Positions 1 to 8,301 of a stretch of DNA of 23,361 nucleotides are shown in pieces. The position numbers and the translations under genes were made by a program. Numbering within the stretch: the stretch's first letter is position 1; each line of letters begins with the position of its first letter. The stretch is from a virus, in IMG/VR virus record IMGVR_UViG_3300047362_001154, positions 1 through 23,361 of that record; one strand, written 5' to 3'. The notes beneath the pieces were generated by a model that ran no database searches, was not told the origin of the DNA, and saw nothing but the letters and a program-made list of their open reading frames with translations.

Positions 1-3000
1 GATGCAATAATTCTTGAGTTAAATGTGGAAGATGGTATGATAGAAGATTTGAAATCAATTGATGGTTCTGTTGCTACAACACCATCCATTCTACCAAGTC
101 TTAATCTAGCTGTTCCTGAGTCACTCTCTAATTGAGCAACATCAATTACGTTATCATCTTCAATAGAAAAATCTTGGAAAATTACATTAGTGGAAGCAGA
201 ACCAATTTTCAGTGCAGTTTGAAAACCACCACTAGTCAATCTGCCGATAAGAATTGTGTAATCGTTAAAATTATCAATTGTATCATCGTTAATTATTACA
301 TTGTCAATAGAAAATACACCAACTGCTTGGTCGTTAATATTGTATAGATTAACTGTATCACCTGGAGTAAAAGTTCCTACAGGGGAAGTATCTAAAATTT
401 GACCAGAAACATAAACTCTATACTTTGGATCTCCGTTAGTGGATTTAATTTTGATAGCATTTTGGAAATGCGTTTGACTAATATACCTAGGAAGTCTTTG
501 TTCTGATAAAGTTCCGAAGTTAATGTTTAGTGCATTTTGATACCACTGACCCTGTTTATTATCTAATCTGTCAGCATCAAGACCAGAAGAAACACCATCA
601 TTTAATGATGTCCAAACTTTTGCCCATGATTCGAATGTTAATACACCAGTTCCTGAACCACGAAGATACATATTATTGTTATCTGTAAATGCTAATTGCT
701 TAACACCACCATCAACTGTAAATCCGGTTCCTCCTGGTCTAAATGTTAATATTTGAACTTTATTTCCACCATCACTGAGTCCAGCAGCAGTATTGAATAT
801 AGTGTTGGATACAATACCACGAACAAAAGTATCGGGTGATGGCGAAGAAGTTGGATTGTTTATTCCTGTTTCTACCCTTAATGTGTTACCTGAAGAACCA
901 CTAACATTAATATTGTAGTTTCCTTGAAGTCGATCTTGTGGTATTGTCCCACTAAACAGATTGGTCGCACTGGTATAAAAAGATCCCTGCTGACCATCTA
1001 ATAAATCTGCATCTAATCCGCTATCAGCACCAACTTTAAGATCAATTGAACCATTTCCTGATTCTCCAATTGTGAATTGTGATTTTTTAAATCTAGAAAC
1101 TCCAATTGTTCCGTAAAGGTCACTGGAAATAGTTAAATTTGTTACTCTATCAACATCAATAGAGACATTTGCATATTGTCTACTAACTGTAGAAATTTTT
1201 ACGTCAAGTACTAAAGAAGAACCAGATCCAATAGAAACTGGAGCTTGTGTAGTTTGAAAGTCCGAACTATACCCACTGCCACCATCTGTTACTGTTACTT
1301 CGGTTACTGTATTTCCAGCAACCGTAATATTTGCTTTTAAACCAGTTCCACTTCCACCAAACAATGGTTGATCAAAATATTGACCATTAGTATATCCACT
1401 ACCACCATTGCTGATAATAATATTATTTACAAAATTTCCTTGAGTGAAAGTCGATTCAAATGATATTGGAGATCCTCCTCTTTCAAACTCAATAATACTT
1501 CCCAGAGGAATTGTTTGAGTGATCGGATTGTTTATAGATACTGTTGTTATACCAGCAGCAGTTATAACACCTGTAATATTTGTATTTGTTTGAATACCAA
1601 GAACAGTAGTTTTTACTTCGTGTCCAATTAAAGTGTTTGAATTAGTATCAAATTGTAATTGACTTGCTCCAATATTTGCTTGAGCAGTTGTTCTTGCAAA
1701 ATATCTAACTTCAGATCCTTTAATTGATTGTGTTGCTAAAGCGTAACTTTGATCTCCTCTTAAGAAAGTGAATGAATTAGCAGCACCACTGTTAGCGAGT
1801 CTATCAGATTCAATAACGCCTGATGTAATGTCTGCCGCTGCAATTTGATTAGTAGATAAAGATACCCAATTATTTGCTACAGTTGAAGAAGTATTTACTA
1901 CTCTATTAATATTAACTGTATTATTAGATGGAGTAGTAGAATCTTGAATAGTGTCAGTATCTTCTATTTTAAGTTGATTAACAATATTTCCATATAGTCT
2001 GGATTCTACTAAAGCATCACCAGTTGCATCTGTTCCTCCAGATGGAGCAGCAGAGAATGTAATTGTTGGAGCAGTAGTATAATTAAAACCACCAATATAA
2101 CCATTGAATAGAATTAATTCAACAGAAACAACTTGTCCATTGGCAATAGTTGCTGTAGCAGCAGCTGATACTCCACCCGGATCTGGATTTCCTCCACTAA
2201 TAGTGATAGTTGGTGTAGATACATATCCAGATCCACCATTCGTTATGTTGATTTTATATACAACACCTTTTCTATATTCGGTTGCTTGAATACGACCGTT
2301 AGTTAAACTTCCTGTAAATACATCAGAAATATTAAAACTTAAAGTTGGGTCTACTGAAAATGCTAGATATAAACTATCTAAATCATTATTAAGAATAAAT
2401 GATTGTGAAGTATCTTGTTGTACAGCAATATCACCAGCAAGTGCTCCTTCCAAAGCAAGTCTTTCCGATTGGTCTGCAACTGTAAATACTTCAAATGGTC
2501 TCAATGCAGGAATTTGGTCTACAGAAATTTTTCCACTGTCAGTCAATTCTACCAATGCTCTTGGGACAGCATTAGTAGAGTATGGTTTGTTAATATATGG
2601 ACCTAGGTTATTAGTAATATAGTCTTTAACTGCTTTTTGTGTTGGTAACTTAGAATCAGTAGAAGCGGAACCACCAAGTGTATTGGATGCGTCAAAACCA
2701 GTAACAACAACGTCGCCACCTTTTAGTTTCAAAAATTCAACTTCTGAAATTGTAACCGTGCCAGTAAAGGTAATATTACCAGTTCTGTTTTCAATTCTAG
2801 CGAATGTTCCTACTTTAAAATCTCCTAGTTCATCTGTTCCAGAAACATACACTCGACCATAGTCTTCAGATACTTGCTCGTTTGCTTCAACTTTAACGCC
2901 GCCATTCTCTGGAAGGGCATTATAGTCATTTCCCGAACCTGCAAATTCCCACGTATGAGAAGAAGAGTTAACAATAGATGGTCTATGTAAAGCAATATTT

Positions 3001-6000
3001 TCACCTAGTAAAGCACCAGTGCTAATCACATTTCCATCAGAATCTCTAGTCAAGTCCATTGCTTGACCAGTTCCATCATCAATTGTTAATAATGCACTGA
3101 AAGGAGGTCCAACAGTTACTTCTTCTACAACATCAACAAAATATTCTATATCAGAATTAGTATTTGAAAAACCATCAATCTTTACAATATAATGTTCTAA
3201 AGGTTCTCTGCCGATGTTAGTAACTCTTAATTTTGTTCTCCCTGTTGGAGTTGATGTTACTTGAGAAATAGTTGCTCTTGTATAAGTTCCTGCAAATATG
3301 TCTCCATTACCCGCATCAAAACTATAAGCTTCATTACTGAATCCTGTTCCTCTTAGAGCAAAAGTTCCAAAGTTAGTGGCAGAGTTGGTGATAGATGCAT
3401 AACCACCAGATTCACAAAGAACACCATCTTGACAGAAGATAACGAAAACAGAAACTAACTGTGTATAACCATCATTGATAACTTTATATCCTGTGCCACC
3501 AAAGGAGACAATCGTGAATGCCGCAGCAACCATTGATTTACCCTGATTGGGGAATGATGCTGATCCATCTAGTTCAAGACCAGGGAAAGGACAGTTAGGT
3601 TGCTTAACTTTATTACCATCAATTTCAGCACCGCCACCACCTAGGAAGGAGATAACAGAAGCGTTCTGAGTATATGGTGATGCTTCAACAATTGGATAAT
3701 CATCATAATCAGCACGGATTGTTATTTTATGTCCATCTTTATCACTAATAAAATTATCTACAACATTTTCTATATTTGTTGTGTTATAAAGAACACCATA
3801 AGTTTGAGTCGTGGATCCAGATGTAATAGTTCCATCTAAAATATCTTCAAATAAATCAAATGCGGTTGTAATTGTGGATGCTACATTTGCACAAGATGGG
3901 TTTGCACTATCTTCTAAAATACTCCAATCTTCGAATTTTGGTATTGGTGATGTGGTTGCAACTGGACCGTAAATAATTTTAGTTCCATTTGATAAGGCAC
4001 TTACGAACGTATGTACATCTGTGTTAGATCCAGCAACTCCAACATTAGCAGTAATTGTAGTATTTCCTCCAGAAGATGAAACATTTGTAAGCGCAAAACT
4101 TTTTCCAAAATTTAGATCAGTTCTATAGGGACTTGCGTCATTACCACCACCGTTAGCAGCACAACTATATGTAATAGCTCCTTCAGAAAAAGCAATCCTA
4201 TCCTGAAGGGATGGTGTGATAGCAAGATCGGGGAAAGTTACTGTAAATACTCCAGTAGTTGGAGCATATGTAGATCCTGTTGGTGTTGTAGATACAACAT
4301 CTCCGTCACTCCAATTACGCATTGTATTGATTGCGTATTCTTTTACTCTTTGGAAAGCATAAATTGTTTCATCTCTTTGTGCTTCAGGGATACCAGTTAA
4401 AGCTGTTCCTGTGAAATAAGATTCAGCACTAGAAACAATTCCATGGTTTCCTCCAAGAATTAAATCGCGAACAAGACCTTTAATTACAATTTTAATATCT
4501 CTACGACACTTTCTTTCATTTACATCTGAAAGATTTAAAGAAGGATATTGAATTTTTGTATCTAAGTATGCTTGGTCAGCAATCAAATCTGAATTTCTGG
4601 CAATTAAATAAGCCGCATCAATATATGTTCCTGTGGCATTATTTGAAATAATATCCACCCAAAGATATGATAATGTGTCTATGGCAGATCTTACATCATC
4701 ACAAACTGGAGTTCCTGCAGTTGTTGAGATTACCGTAAGATCAAAGTATCTTGGGATAGAGGACCATTCACTTTCATATATTGGATCTGCACCAGTTCCA
4801 TCTTTAATTCTCCAGTTTCGCATCGCATAGATGCACAATTCTCTAGCGTATTCGATTGCTCTAACACATTGAGTAATTTCATCTTCGATATATGCAATTT
4901 TCCCATCAACAATATATTTTTTTGCTGCTTGAATTATATTATAGTTTGTTCCATATTCAAGGTCTCTAATTAGTGCATTAACAAAATGTCTCGTATCTTG
5001 ACGACACTGCTCATCTCCATCTGTTCCAGTATTTGATCCTGATGTTGGTGAACTATAAGAAGGGTAAATTTTAGTTCCTGCATCACAAGAAATTTCAAGA
5101 CCAGCAAGTTGAACAGTATCATCTTCTGATAGTAAGTTAATTAATGTATCAGCAGTAGTAACTGTAGCAATACCAGTAGCACTTGTGTTGTATACAAAAT
5201 TTGTTATGTTATATGATGTATTGTTAAATCTTACTGTTCCGGTTGGATTTGCACTATCATAGATATTTGTATGATCTAGTGTTCCTAAGTAAATATCAAA
5301 AGTATTTTCTTCTGTACTAATATTAAATATAGAATAATAATCTGTCTTAAATTGATCGTTAATTTTTCCTACTACTTCATCTGCAATATAATCTATATTA
5401 TTGCGTAGTAGATTACACGCATCTTGAAATCTTCTATTTCTTGGCGTTGCTATTGGAAAACTATTTGGTGAATTTAATAGTGAAATTGTAACAGATTTTG
5501 AAAATGATCTTACAGTAGCAAAAGATCCTGGTTGGACATTAGGATCATTGGTTCCTGCATATTTTTTAGGAATTACAAATCTTCTGGAACGACCGTCAGC
5601 GTCTTCAATAACTTTGTAAATTCTTTGTTTGCCATTTAAAGCAGATAAATCAGGACCTACTGTTGGAAGTCCTGAGATTTCTATTTCTTGACCTTCTTTA
5701 AAATTATGAGTATTATCTCTACCAATCAATGAATTTGTATAGAAAACAATACCACCAAGATCTTCGGCATTACCATACCTGTCACTTTGGAAACCACCGG
5801 TAGCAATTGATGGATCTCCTTGCAGAGAAAAATCAATTCTTGAAATTGGTAATGTGCTAGTAATATCAGTATCATAAGATACTACTTCACCTTCTGCTCT
5901 AATAGAACTGATATCTATAGAATCAAATGTTTGATCGGATACTGTAATTTCTGTTGCTGCAGTTACAGATATCGACTCTCCATCAGAAGTCCATCCAGTA

Positions 6001-7754
6001 GTTGATAAAATTGGAGCAAGAGTTAATTTGTATGGAGAAGAAGTTCCTATACTGATAACTTCATAATCACCACCAATTGCCTGTCCACTCGCGGTGTTTC
6101 CTGCAGTTAATCTTATAAAATTACCAGGGTTGATTTGACCAGATGGATCCGAAGATAATAATAGTGCATTTAAACCATCAGTTTCAGTTGCAGTTAGTAA
6201 TGTGCTATATGTTGTTGCAGTTGGTGTTGCTCCAGTTAAATATTGAAATTGTTCACCTTGTAAGAAAGAACCACTAATCAATCTAACATCAACTTTTCCT
6301 GCTAGATATGCACTAGCTCCAGTAGTAGTAGTAAAATCTACTGCATTTATTTTTGCTCTAGATCCAGTATTTAAACCTTTTACTAATCTTCCGGATACTA
6401 ATTGTGCAAGACCTGTATTTTGGGAAAAAGAAACTCTAAATTCATCTGGTCCGAAGATTTGATGTCCAATTGGAAAGTCAACTCCAAAATCTCCATTGAC
6501 TTCATTATCGATGATAATTCTTTGTTTATCATCAAATACCATAGCAAAATCCCAAGTAGCTACAGAATCTCCATTGGAATCAATTTGATCTCTGTATGTT
6601 ACACCAGTAACATAATTTTTATCACCAAATTTGAAAATATGTTTCTTTGGGTTAGCTGGTCTGATAATTACAAGACGAAGATTATCTCCAACAACTGAAG
6701 CATCTGGTGGTAATGAAATTGGATTATCTTCTACATAATCTCCACCAGAAACAATTAAAGTTTCTTTTACACCAACTGTAGACCAAGCAAGTTGTGCTGC
6801 TTTTTTAATTGTTCTGACTGGATTTACAGCAGAACGACCATCATTTAAGTCGGAACCAATTTGTGCAGAAACATATATGCGACCACCAACGTCATTCGTT
6901 GCTAGGTTGAGAACGTATTCTGTAGTTGCAATCTTGTCAGATCTATCACCAAGTAGTGGTGTAATAGAACGGGGGAATTCACCAGAATCTCCAGTTTCTG
7001 AAAACTTATATTTTGCAGGATCAATTACTCTAAAACCAATATGCTTAAATGATACAGTGCCATTTTCTTCAACTCCATCTACATGGGATGGAGCAGAAGA
7101 ACTAGTTTGTCCAGAATTTAATGCTTGATATACATTACTTCCAAAATATCGATATGAATCTTTTTGGACAATAACATTTGCATCCCAAACAATACCGGTA
7201 TTATTTACATAAGTTTTTAAATTTGGTGCTCTTAATGATAAATTTGGCGTTACGAAATTTTCAACATCTAGATTTAGAACTCTAGCAGTATCAGAAATAA
7301 TTGATGTTGATGTTCTAATAGCACCATTAATATCTAATTCGAAATCTACACTGTCGAGCGCAGATTCAGCAGCAGCACCCGTTCCACCTCCCCCGGAAAT
7401 TTGTACAATAGGATTGCTAGAAAAATTACTTCCTGGTGTATTTACTGCAATAGAAATAACTTGTCCGTTGAAAATAAAAGCAGTGGCAGTAGCACCAGAA
7501 CCTCCTCCACCAATTAAAGTAACTGCAGGAGGAGAACTATATCCAGTTCCACCCGCAGTTACCGTTATATTATTAACTTTTTGACCAGTTCTGTTAATAC
7601 CAACACGGGCGAAACCGTCAGAATTAAGTTCTGTTCTTAAAATCTCTTTTTCATCTGAACCAGTTCCCCCACGTATGGTTAGTTCATTATTACCGATGAG
7701 ACTGGGATTTACACCTCTGATCTTTTCCTTATCGGAATTAATGTTAAAACTCAT
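1..7754 (-). CDS. Giant tail-fibre-like virion structural protein, 3' end outside window (at least 2584 residues)
   Basis: The frame opens at the ATG at 7754-7752 (MSFNINSDKEKIRGVNPSL) and I find no stop down to base 1, so the C-terminus lies outside the window. Segments seen, in order: a Gly-rich pair GGTGYSSPPAVTLIGGGGSG near residues 66-130; a probable right-handed beta-helix entry at 290-390 (GGRIYVSAQIGSDLNDG, then NPIS, VTYRDQ); two long tandem modules with helical segments at about 774-1310; a conserved block TWEFAGSGNDYNALPENGG near 1590; STDSKLPTQKAVKDYI followed by NAVPRALVELTDSGKI near 1690-1730; further GGSGY repeats; LRGDQSYA; and two LDADLLDGQQG-type repeats at 2246 and 2391. 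The last visible part (IDFKSS...NSRIIA) resembles the receptor-end region of phage fibres. This combination is typical of cyanophage tail-fibre-like proteins. The role in adsorption or baseplate periphery is inferred. No T4 gene is clearly homologous. Confidence 0.85.
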   Translation of the reverse strand, partial: MSFNINSDKEKIRGVNPSLIGNNELTIRGGTGSDEKEILRTELNSDGFARVGINRTGQKVNNITVTAGGTGYSSPPAVTLIGGGGSGATATAFIFNGQVISIAVNTPGSNFSSNPIVQISGGGGTGAAAESALDSVDFELDINGAIRTSTSIISDTARVLNLDVENFVTPNLSLRAPNLKTYVNNTGIVWDANVIVQKDSYRYFGSNVYQALNSGQTSSSAPSHVDGVEENGTVSFKHIGFRVIDPAKYKFSETGDSGEFPRSITPLLGDRSDKIATTEYVLNLATNDVGGRIYVSAQIGSDLNDGRSAVNPVRTIKKAAQLAWSTVGVKETLIVSGGDYVEDNPISLPPDASVVGDNLRLVIIRPANPKKHIFKFGDKNYVTGVTYRDQIDSNGDSVATWDFAMVFDDKQRIIIDNEVNGDFGVDFPIGHQIFGPDEFRVSFSQNTGLAQLVSGRLVKGLNTGSRAKINAVDFTTTTGASAYLAGKVDVRLISGSFLQGEQFQYLTGATPTATTYSTLLTATETDGLNALLLSSDPSGQINPGNFIRLTAGNTASGQAIGGDYEVISIGTSSPYKLTLAPILSTTGWTSDGESISVTAATEITVSDQTFDSIDISSIRAEGEVVSYDTDITSTLPISRIDFSLQGDPSIATGGFQSDRYGNAEDLGGIVFYTNSLIGRDNTHNFKEGQEIEISGLPTVGPDLSALNGKQRIYKVIEDADGRSRRFVIPKKYAGTNDPNVQPGSFATVRSFSKSVTISLLNSPNSFPIATPRNRRFQDACNLLRNNIDYIADEVVGKINDQFKTDYYSIFNISTEENTFDIYLGTLDHTNIYDSANPTGTVRFNNTSYNITNFVYNTSATGIATVTTADTLINLLSEDDTVQLAGLEISCDAGTKIYPSYSSPTSGSNTGTDGDEQCRQDTRHFVNALIRDLEYGTNYNIIQAAKKYIVDGKIAYIEDEITQCVRAIEYARELCIYAMRNWRIKDGTGADPIYESEWSSIPRYFDLTVISTTAGTPVCDDVRSAIDTLSYLWVDIISNNATGTYIDAAYLIARNSDLIADQAYLDTKIQYPSLNLSDVNERKCRRDIKIVIKGLVRDLILGGNHGIVSSAESYFTGTALTGIPEAQRDETIYAFQRVKEYAINTMRNWSDGDVVSTTPTGSTYAPTTGVFTVTFPDLAITPSLQDRIAFSEGAITYSCAANGGGNDASPYRTDLNFGKSFALTNVSSSGGNTTITANVGVAGSNTDVHTFVSALSNGTKIIYGPVATTSPIPKFEDWSILEDSANPSCANVASTITTAFDLFEDILDGTITSGSTTQTYGVLYNTTNIENVVDNFISDKDGHKITIRADYDDYPIVEASPYTQNASVISFLGGGGAEIDGNKVKQPNCPFPGLELDGSASFPNQGKSMVAAAFTIVSFGGTGYKVINDGYTQLVSVFVIFCQDGVLCESGGYASITNSATNFGTFALRGTGFSNEAYSFDAGNGDIFAGTYTRATISQVTSTPTGRTKLRVTNIGREPLEHYIVKIDGFSNTNSDIEYFVDVVEEVTVGPPFSALLTIDDGTGQAMDLTRDSDGNVISTGALLGENIALHRPSIVNSSSHTWEFAGSGNDYNALPENGGVKVEANEQVSEDYGRVYVSGTDELGDFKVGTFARIENRTGNITFTGTVTISEVEFLKLKGGDVVVTGFDASNTLGGSASTDSKLPTQKAVKDYITNNLGPYINKPYSTNAVPRALVELTDSGKISVDQIPALRPFEVFTVADQSERLALEGALAGDIAVQQDTSQSFILNNDLDSLYLAFSVDPTLSFNISDVFTGSLTNGRIQATEYRKGVVYKINITNGGSGYVSTPTITISGGNPDPGGVSAAATATIANGQVVSVELILFNGYIGGFNYTTAPTITFSAAPSGGTDATGDALVESRLYGNIVNQLKIEDTDTIQDSTTPSNNTVNINRVVNTSSTVANNWVSLSTNQIAAADITSGVIESDRLANSGAANSFTFLRGDQSYALATQSIKGSEVRYFARTTAQANIGASQLQFDTNSNTLIGHEVKTTVLGIQTNTNITGVITAAGITTVSINNPITQTIPLGSIIEFERGGSPISFESTFTQGNFVNNIIISNGGSGYTNGQYFDQPLFGGSGTGLKANITVAGNTVTEVTVTDGGSGYSSDFQTTQAPVSIGSGSSLVLDVKISTVSRQYANVSIDVDRVTNLTISSDLYGTIGVSRFKKSQFTIGESGNGSIDLKVGADSGLDADLLDGQQGSFYTSATNLFSGTIPQDRLQGNYNINVSGSSGNTLRVETGINNPTSSPSPDTFVRGIVSNTIFNTAAGLSDGGNKVQILTFRPGGTGFTVDGGVKQLAFTDNNNMYLRGSGTGVLTFESWAKVWTSLNDGVSSGLDADRLDNKQGQWYQNALNINFGTLSEQRLPRYISQTHFQNAIKIKSTNGDPKYRVYVSGQILDTSPVGTFTPGDTVNLYNINDQAVGVFSIDNVIINDDTIDNFNDYTILIGRLTSGGFQTALKIGSASTNVIFQDFSIEDDNVIDVAQLESDSGTARLRLGRMDGVVATEPSIDFKSSIIPSSTFNSRIIA
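480..1019 (-). repeat. Two fibre repeats of the GLDADLLDGQQG type
   Basis: At residue 2246 the giant protein reads GLDADLLDGQQGSFYTSATN followed by GTIPQDRL. At residue 2391 it reads GLDADRLDNKQGQWYQNALN followed by GTLSEQRLP. The copies are 145 residues apart. This motif is a widespread building block of phage tail fibres, often at knobs or trimer interfaces of the shaft. Confidence 0.7.
3890..5435 (-). repeat. Two tandem modules of about 270 residues with conserved Cys-Arg-x-Asp helices
   Basis: Copy 1 starts at RRFQDACNLLRNNIDYIADE (D778). It has CRQDTRHFVNALIRDLEYG at C917, YAMRNW, and ends with VCDDVRSAIDTL at C1018. Copy 2 starts at YIDAAYLIARNSDLIADQA (D1046). It has CRRDIKIVIKGLVRDLILGG at C1083, NTMRNW, and SCANVASTITTAF at C1288. 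The module-to-module distance is 268-270 residues at both ends, but the internal spacing differs: copy 1 has about 100 extra residues before its central Cys and copy 2 has about 100 extra after it. The motif CxRDIxxxxxxLxxDLxxGGN is common in marine phage structural proteins. Its function is unknown to me. Confidence 0.65.
6585..6887 (-). other. Probable right-handed beta-helix segment in the giant fibre-like protein
   Basis: Residues 290-390 of the protein starting at 7754 read GGRIYVSAQIGSDLNDGRS, then a PVRTIKKAAQLA helix-like stretch, ETLIVSGGDYVEDNPISLPP, VVGDNLRLVIIRP and NYVTGVTYRDQ. The order (IYVS, GSD.NDG, P..TI..A, G.Y.E) is the usual N-terminal cap and first coils of pectate-lyase-like beta-helices found in phage tailspikes. 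No catalytic residues could be assigned, so a structural or adhesive role is more likely than an enzymatic one. Confidence 0.55.
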
Positions 7755-7766
7755 GGTGCTGCCGTA

Positions 7767-7771
7767 TCCTT
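7767..7771 (-). promoter_or_regulatory. Shine-Dalgarno-like AAGGA with unusually long spacing
   Basis: AAGGA on the minus strand ends 12 nt before the ATG at 7754. That is longer than the usual 5-9 nt. No alternative in-frame start codon lies between it and the ATG, so the ATG is still the best start. The other genes here have even weaker matches, so a strong Shine-Dalgarno sequence seems not to be required. Confidence 0.4.
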
Positions 7772-7788
7772 GACTTTTTCCTATCTTC

Positions 7789-7796
7789 TATTTATC
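7789..7796 (-). promoter_or_regulatory. Candidate T4-type late promoter (GATAAATA)
   Basis: The minus strand reads GATAAATA, 7 of 8 matches to the T4 late -10 element TATAAATA. It lies just after the stop of the 166-residue gene, with 34 bp between it and the ATG at 7754. That spacing is almost the same as for the exact element upstream of 21742. The 43-bp gap has no visible terminator, so read-through from the upstream genes is also expected. Confidence 0.5.
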
Positions 7797-7797
7797 A

Positions 7798-8298
7798 TTA
7801 TGCCCAATCAATACTAACAACTTGTGTTGATGCAACCCATTTAATATTTTGAACAGTTCCAGTTCTTCCAGTATTATAAGTAAAATTATTTGTAGATCCT
7901 TGAGGAGAAACAGTCCAAGACTCACCATTTGGAATATCATCTTTAATAATAGTAGTTAGAGATGATAGAACAGATACATTACCGAGACTGTTACATCCAA
8001 CTGTACTCTCAATTTTCAAAGAGTAAACAGTTCCTGATGGATTTACTGCTAATATATTACCAGTAATAAAATTGACAGTTGAATTTTCAATTGGTATTCC
8101 AGAACCGATATCATCAATTTGCAAAGACGTTGTATTTAAACCCCTAAGAATATAATTTGTAGTTTTACTATCAGAATGAAATCGATTTTTTAATTCAAGT
8201 GTGTTTAGATTCTTAAAATCGCGAAACTCATTTGCGACTTGTGTATTTGATATAGAGAATCCTCCTACGGAATCAAACTCTTTATTAGTAATTGCCAT
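7798..8298 (-). CDS. Conserved cyanophage-type protein, probable small virion component (166 residues)
   Basis: The complete frame begins MAITNKEFDSVGGFSISNTQ and ends with TAA at 7798-7800. The N-terminal phrase, with TLELKNRFHSDSKTTNYILR and GLNTTSLQIDD in the middle and WTVSPQGSTNNF towards the end, matches my memory of a conserved protein of cyanophage structural clusters with no assigned function. No transmembrane segment, signal peptide or catalytic motif is visible; the composition is polar and beta-rich. It starts 3 bp after the stop of the 1705-residue gene, so the two are almost certainly translated from one transcript. It has no separate promoter that I can see. A role as a small fibre or baseplate accessory is inferred from position only. 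Confidence 0.85.
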   Translation of the reverse strand: MAITNKEFDSVGGFSISNTQVANEFRDFKNLNTLELKNRFHSDSKTTNYILRGLNTTSLQIDDIGSGIPIENSTVNFITGNILAVNPSGTVYSLKIESTVGCNSLGNVSVLSSLTTIIKDDIPNGESWTVSPQGSTNNFTYNTGRTGTVQNIKWVASTQVVSIDWA

Positions 8299-8301
8299 TT
8301 T

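Noticed and set aside
4730-4912. 60-codon minus-strand frame inside the giant fibre gene
   Set aside because: It is in another frame of a gene whose own frame encodes the conserved CRxD module across the same bases.
6585-6887. Enzymatic pectate lyase or depolymerase activity of the beta-helix segment
   Set aside because: Only the fold-entry motifs are visible. No catalytic carboxylate pattern or carbohydrate-active signature could be identified.
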